From: Pedobacter schmidteae
GTDB taxonomy: Bacteria > Bacteroidota > Bacteroidia > Sphingobacteriales > Sphingobacteriaceae
Reading direction: 5' to 3'
Length of the DNA: 8,698 nt
Assembly (NCBI GenBank): GCA_945906015.1
Contig: CAMDQV010000071.1
Span: 1-8,698, forward strand
Part shown: positions 5,989-8,698 of the stretch, in pieces
How the letters are laid out: every line of letters starts with the position of its first letter
Position numbering within the stretch: position 1 is the first letter of the stretch
Made by a program: the position numbers and the translations under genes
The notes under the pieces: generated by a model
Seen by the model: only the letters and a program-made list of their open reading frames with translations
Databases searched by the model: none
Told to the model about the DNA's origin: nothing

Positions 5989-8388
5989 ATGAAGATTTCT
6001 TATAAGTGGCTGCAGCAATTCATTAACACGAATAAAACTCCCGAAGAATTATCCTTAATACTCACTAACATCGGATTGGAGGTTGAAAGCATTGATACGG
6101 TGCAGACTATTCCCGGGGGGCTTGCAGGTTTGGTTATTGGCTATGTTAAAGAATGTGCACCGCATCCCAATGCAGATCGACTAAAGGTTACTAAAGTAGA
6201 TGTTGGCTTGGCAGAAGATCTTCAGATTGTTTGTGGGGCCAATAATGTAGCCGTAGGTCAGAAAGTTGTGGTTGCCACTGTCAATACAACGATATATCCA
6301 ACAGCAGGAGAGCCTTTCAAAATAGCTAAATCAAAGATTAGAGGTGAAGTTTCAGAAGGAATGATTTGTGCTGAAGATGAAATTGGTTTAGGCCATAATC
6401 ATGCGGGTATAATCGAATTAGATGCTGATGCACGTATTGGTTTGGCAGCAAGTGCCTATTTTAATTTGGAGGATGATTCTGTTTTTGAGATTGGTTTGAC
6501 ACCAAACCGTGCCGATGCAGCTTCTCATCTGGGTGTTGCTCGTGATTTAGCAGCTTACTTGAAATTGCAACTAACTATGCCAGATATTTCGGGTTTTAAA
6601 GTTCATAGTCAAGAATTGAATATTCCTGTTGAGCTTACAGACATGGAGGCTTGTCGCAGGTATTCTTCATTAAGTATAAGTGGTGTAACAATTAATGATT
6701 CTCCTGAATGGCTCAAAGAAAAACTTACCGCTATCGGTATCAGACCCATAAATAACGTGGTTGATGTCACTAATTTCGTGCTTCATGAACTTGGTCAGCC
6801 CTTGCATGCATTTGATGCTGATGCCATTTTAGGTAACAAAGTGATTGTTAAAAAATGTGCTGAAGGAACTATTTTTTATACGCTAGATGATACCGAACGC
6901 AAATTGTCATCAGATGATCTGATGATTTGTAATGCCAATGAGCCGATGTGTATAGCCGGTGTTTTCGGTGGACAATCATCTGGGGTAAAATCCTCAACAA
7001 GCAACATATTTATAGAGAGTGCCTGGTTTGATGCGGTTTCGGTACGTAAAACCTCCAAGCGTCATGGATTAAAAACAGATGCTTCATTTAGGTTTGAACG
7101 TGGTACTGATCCCGAAATGACTGTTATTGCACTCAAGCGCGCTGCATTACTTATTCAGGAGCTTGCCGGAGGCCATATTTCATCTGAACTATCTGATATT
7201 TACCCATCGCCGGCAAAACCATTTGATGTGAACATCTCATTTAGAAATGTTACTCGTTTGATTGGCAAGGAAATTTCAACACAAGAGATACATTCAACTT
7301 TAAGCGGACTGGGTATAAAAATTATATCCCAGGATATGGAGGGAATGAAGCTTGAAGTGCCTGCATACAAGGTTGATGTAACCCGTGAAGTGGATATTAT
7401 TGAAGAGGTTTTGCGAATACATGGTTATGACCATATTGAGATTCCCAATCAGATCCGTGCATCTCTGAATTATGCCCAAAAACCGGATAAAGAGGTACTT
7501 CAAAATCAAACAGCAGATTTACTTACAGCAAACGGATTTTATGAGATTTTGTGTAATTCTTTAACAAAGATCAGTTATTCATCACAGCCAGATTTAGCAG
7601 TTAAGATCCTTAATCCGTTGAGTAGTGATTTAGATGTAATGCGTCAAAATTTGTTGTTTTCAGGCTTAGAAGCTATTGCTTATAATCAGAATCGTCGTAA
7701 ACCAGACCTTAAGCTTTATGAGTTTGGTAAGGTATATAGTCTTGAAAATGAAAATTACAAGGAAAATCAACGTCTTTCTGTATTTATTACCGGAGCTAAA
7801 CAAGCTGAAAACTGGAATTCAAGATCTAGTGATGCTGGTTTTTATAATTTAAAGTCTGCAGTGGATCTGATCATTAACAGGTTAAATATTAAGGGTTTGA
7901 GCTCTGTTGAAACTACAAATCCGGATCTTTCTGTTGGCATTAGTTATAGCAAAGGAGAAAAGGTTCTGGTTGATTTTGGTATCGTTTCAAAAAAATCATT
8001 GAAAAAACTGGATATTATTTCTGATGTATTTTATGCTGATTTTGATTGGGATCTGATTATCAGATCGGTTAGAAATAATAAGATCAGCTATACAGAGGTT
8101 TCTAAATTTCCATCTGTAAGACGAGATCTTTCTATGTTGCTTAATAAAGAGGTCACGTTCGAACAACTCAAACAGATAGCTCAGAAAACGGATAAGAGTC
8201 TTTTGAAAGAAGTAAATGTGTTTGATGTTTATATAGGTGATAAGCTTCCAGAAGGTAAAAAATCATATGCATTGAGTTTTCTGATTCAGGATGAAGAGAA
8301 AACTCTGACGGATAAACAAATTGAAGGGCTTATGCAGAAATTAATTATTAATTTCGAAAAGCAGGCAGGAGCAGAGATAAGGAAGTAG
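5989..8388 (+). CDS. pheT: Phenylalanine--tRNA ligase beta subunit
   Basis: This is the 799-aa beta subunit of the alpha2-beta2 phenylalanyl-tRNA synthetase, which charges tRNA-Phe; the beta subunit binds tRNA and carries the editing site that clears Tyr-tRNA-Phe. Domains in order: N-terminal segment (MKISYKWLQQFI), an EMAP/OB-fold tRNA-binding domain (about 40-155; 'HPNADRLKVTKVDVG' and 'SKIRGEVSEGMICAEDEIGLG'), the B3/4 editing domain (about 215-385; 'IRPINNVVDVTNFVLHELGQPLHAFD', then 'DASFRFERGTDP'), B5 (about 405-480; ending 'DVTREVDIIEEVLRIHGYD'), the catalytic-like core, and a C-terminal FDX-ACB anticodon-binding domain (about 705-799; 'SKFPSVRRDLSMLL'). It is full length. pheS is not adjacent, so the subunits are encoded apart, as in many Bacteroidota. 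The stop codon TAG (8386-8388) is also the first three bases of the heptad repeat array. Confidence 0.98.
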   Translation: MKISYKWLQQFINTNKTPEELSLILTNIGLEVESIDTVQTIPGGLAGLVIGYVKECAPHPNADRLKVTKVDVGLAEDLQIVCGANNVAVGQKVVVATVNTTIYPTAGEPFKIAKSKIRGEVSEGMICAEDEIGLGHNHAGIIELDADARIGLAASAYFNLEDDSVFEIGLTPNRADAASHLGVARDLAAYLKLQLTMPDISGFKVHSQELNIPVELTDMEACRRYSSLSISGVTINDSPEWLKEKLTAIGIRPINNVVDVTNFVLHELGQPLHAFDADAILGNKVIVKKCAEGTIFYTLDDTERKLSSDDLMICNANEPMCIAGVFGGQSSGVKSSTSNIFIESAWFDAVSVRKTSKRHGLKTDASFRFERGTDPEMTVIALKRAALLIQELAGGHISSELSDIYPSPAKPFDVNISFRNVTRLIGKEISTQEIHSTLSGLGIKIISQDMEGMKLEVPAYKVDVTREVDIIEEVLRIHGYDHIEIPNQIRASLNYAQKPDKEVLQNQTADLLTANGFYEILCNSLTKISYSSQPDLAVKILNPLSSDLDVMRQNLLFSGLEAIAYNQNRRKPDLKLYEFGKVYSLENENYKENQRLSVFITGAKQAENWNSRSSDAGFYNLKSAVDLIINRLNIKGLSSVETTNPDLSVGISYSKGEKVLVDFGIVSKKSLKKLDIISDVFYADFDWDLIIRSVRNNKISYTEVSKFPSVRRDLSMLLNKEVTFEQLKQIAQKTDKSLLKEVNVFDVYIGDKLPEGKKSYALSFLIQDEEKTLTDKQIEGLMQKLIINFEKQAGAEIRK

Positions 8389-8490
8389 GTTTTAAGTTGT
8401 AGGTTGTAAGTTGTAGGTTATAGGTTATAGGTTATAGGTTATAGGTTATAGGTTGTAAGTTATAGGTTGTAAGTTATAGGTTATAAGTTT
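8386..8490 (+). repeat. Fifteen tandem 7-bp repeats, consensus TA(G/A)GTT(A/G)
   Basis: From 8386 to 8490 the sequence divides without any indel into 15 heptamers. Ten are TAGGTT-type and five are TAAGTT-type (units starting 8393, 8407, 8456, 8470, 8484), with the seventh base A, G or (first and last unit) T. Four consecutive identical TAGGTTA units start at 8421, preceded by another at 8414. The first heptamer contains the pheT stop codon. A 7-bp period does not conserve a reading frame, so the array is not protein-coding. Confidence 0.97.
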
Positions 8491-8531
8491 AATTATCTCT
8501 TAAAATTCAATTATTAAAGGTCTGAAATAAT
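8491..8531. other. 41-bp AT-rich spacer between the two inverted heptad arrays
   Basis: This is non-repetitive, AT-rich DNA between the left (TARGTTR) and right (ACTTAnn) arrays. If transcribed, it would form the loop of any hairpin made by the two arrays. I see no promoter consensus or ORF in it. Confidence 0.6.
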
Positions 8532-8580
8532 ACTTATTACTTAAAACTTACTACTTAAAACTTACTACTTACAACTCAAA
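8532..8580 (-). repeat. Seven tandem 7-bp repeats in inverted orientation (ACTTAnn)
   Basis: Seven in-phase heptamers run 8532-8580: six begin ACTTA and the last is ACTCAAA. On the minus strand they read TAAGT-type, the same family as the left array (AAACTTA at 8544-8550 is the exact reverse complement of the left unit TAAGTTT at 8484-8490). Two identical 14-mers occupy 8539-8552 and 8553-8566. The last base of the array is the A of the downstream ATG. Confidence 0.92.
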
Positions 8581-8698
8581 TGACAGTCGCAGATCAGCTT
8601 AGTAAAGTAATTGATAAAACAGGCAGGTTAATAGAGCTTTGTACAGCTTTGCAGGAAGAAAATGACTTGTTGAAACAGGAGAATATTTCATTAAAACA
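8580..8698 (+). CDS. Small coiled-coil protein, N-terminal part (runs off the window)
   Basis: The first 39 residues are visible, starting MTVADQLSKVIDKTGRL and continuing with a heptad-rich stretch (LIELCTALQEENDLLKQEN) of strong coiled-coil character; there is no signal peptide. The ATG at 8580 follows the inverted repeat array directly. From general knowledge of Bacteroidota genomes, a short coiled-coil protein of this type often lies between pheT and zapA (a cell-division factor), followed by 6S RNA and rny; those neighbours are outside the window. A ZapB-like division role is possible, but I cannot assign a function. Confidence 0.75.
   Translation, partial: MTVADQLSKVIDKTGRLIELCTALQEENDLLKQENISLK

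Noticed and set aside
6115..6120. Run of six G in pheT, a possible slippage or phase-variation tract
   Set aside because: The run is short, encodes conserved-looking Gly residues in an intact frame, and lies in a housekeeping gene where phase variation would be lethal.
8386..8580. CRISPR array interpretation of the repeat block
   Set aside because: The units are contiguous 7-bp tandem repeats without unique spacers, and no cas genes are present.

Overview
The window looks like a piece of a low-GC Bacteroidota chromosome, most likely Sphingobacteriaceae (Pedobacter-like). The evidence is a gliding-type gldG gene, start sites without Shine-Dalgarno sequences, several exact matches to the Bacteroidota -7 promoter element TAnnTTTG, and protein sequences that read like Pedobacter relatives. 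The taxon comes from recognising families, not from a search.

Layout from left to right. The 3' part of gldG (1-1260, +) enters from outside the window and is followed by dnaN (1375-2499, +), the replication sliding clamp, which ends at a stem-loop terminator. After an AT-rich gap comes a DedA/VTT-family membrane protein (2758-3405, +) with a forced TTG start. Facing it is a minus-strand secreted zinc-dependent phospholipase C / S1-P1-like hydrolase (3490-4503, -). A 311-bp AT-rich divergent intergenic region carries a textbook Bacteroidota promoter for rpsT (4815-5069, +), which ends at a perfect 13-bp terminator hairpin. Then come radC (5154-5855, +) and pheT (5989-8388, +). A 195-bp block of inverted heptanucleotide repeats joins the pheT stop codon to the start codon of a coiled-coil protein that runs off the right edge (8580-8698, +).

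Most of the content is housekeeping: replication clamp, ribosomal protein, Phe-tRNA synthetase beta subunit. I see no defence system, CRISPR array, prophage or complete mobile element. Two things stand out. First, the N-terminus of the phospholipase-like protein looks like the first ~20 residues of an IS200/IS605-type (Y1) TnpA transposase fused in frame to a signal peptide, and an in-frame stop directly upstream leaves that ATG as the only sensible start. Second, the pheT-downstream spacer holds fifteen 7-bp units in perfect register that begin with the pheT stop codon itself, followed by seven 7-bp units in the opposite orientation that end on the A of the next gene's ATG.

The genes do not form one pathway. 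gldG belongs to the GldAFG ABC transporter. The pheT / coiled-coil pair resembles a Bacteroidota neighbourhood in which zapA often follows, but that part lies outside the window.
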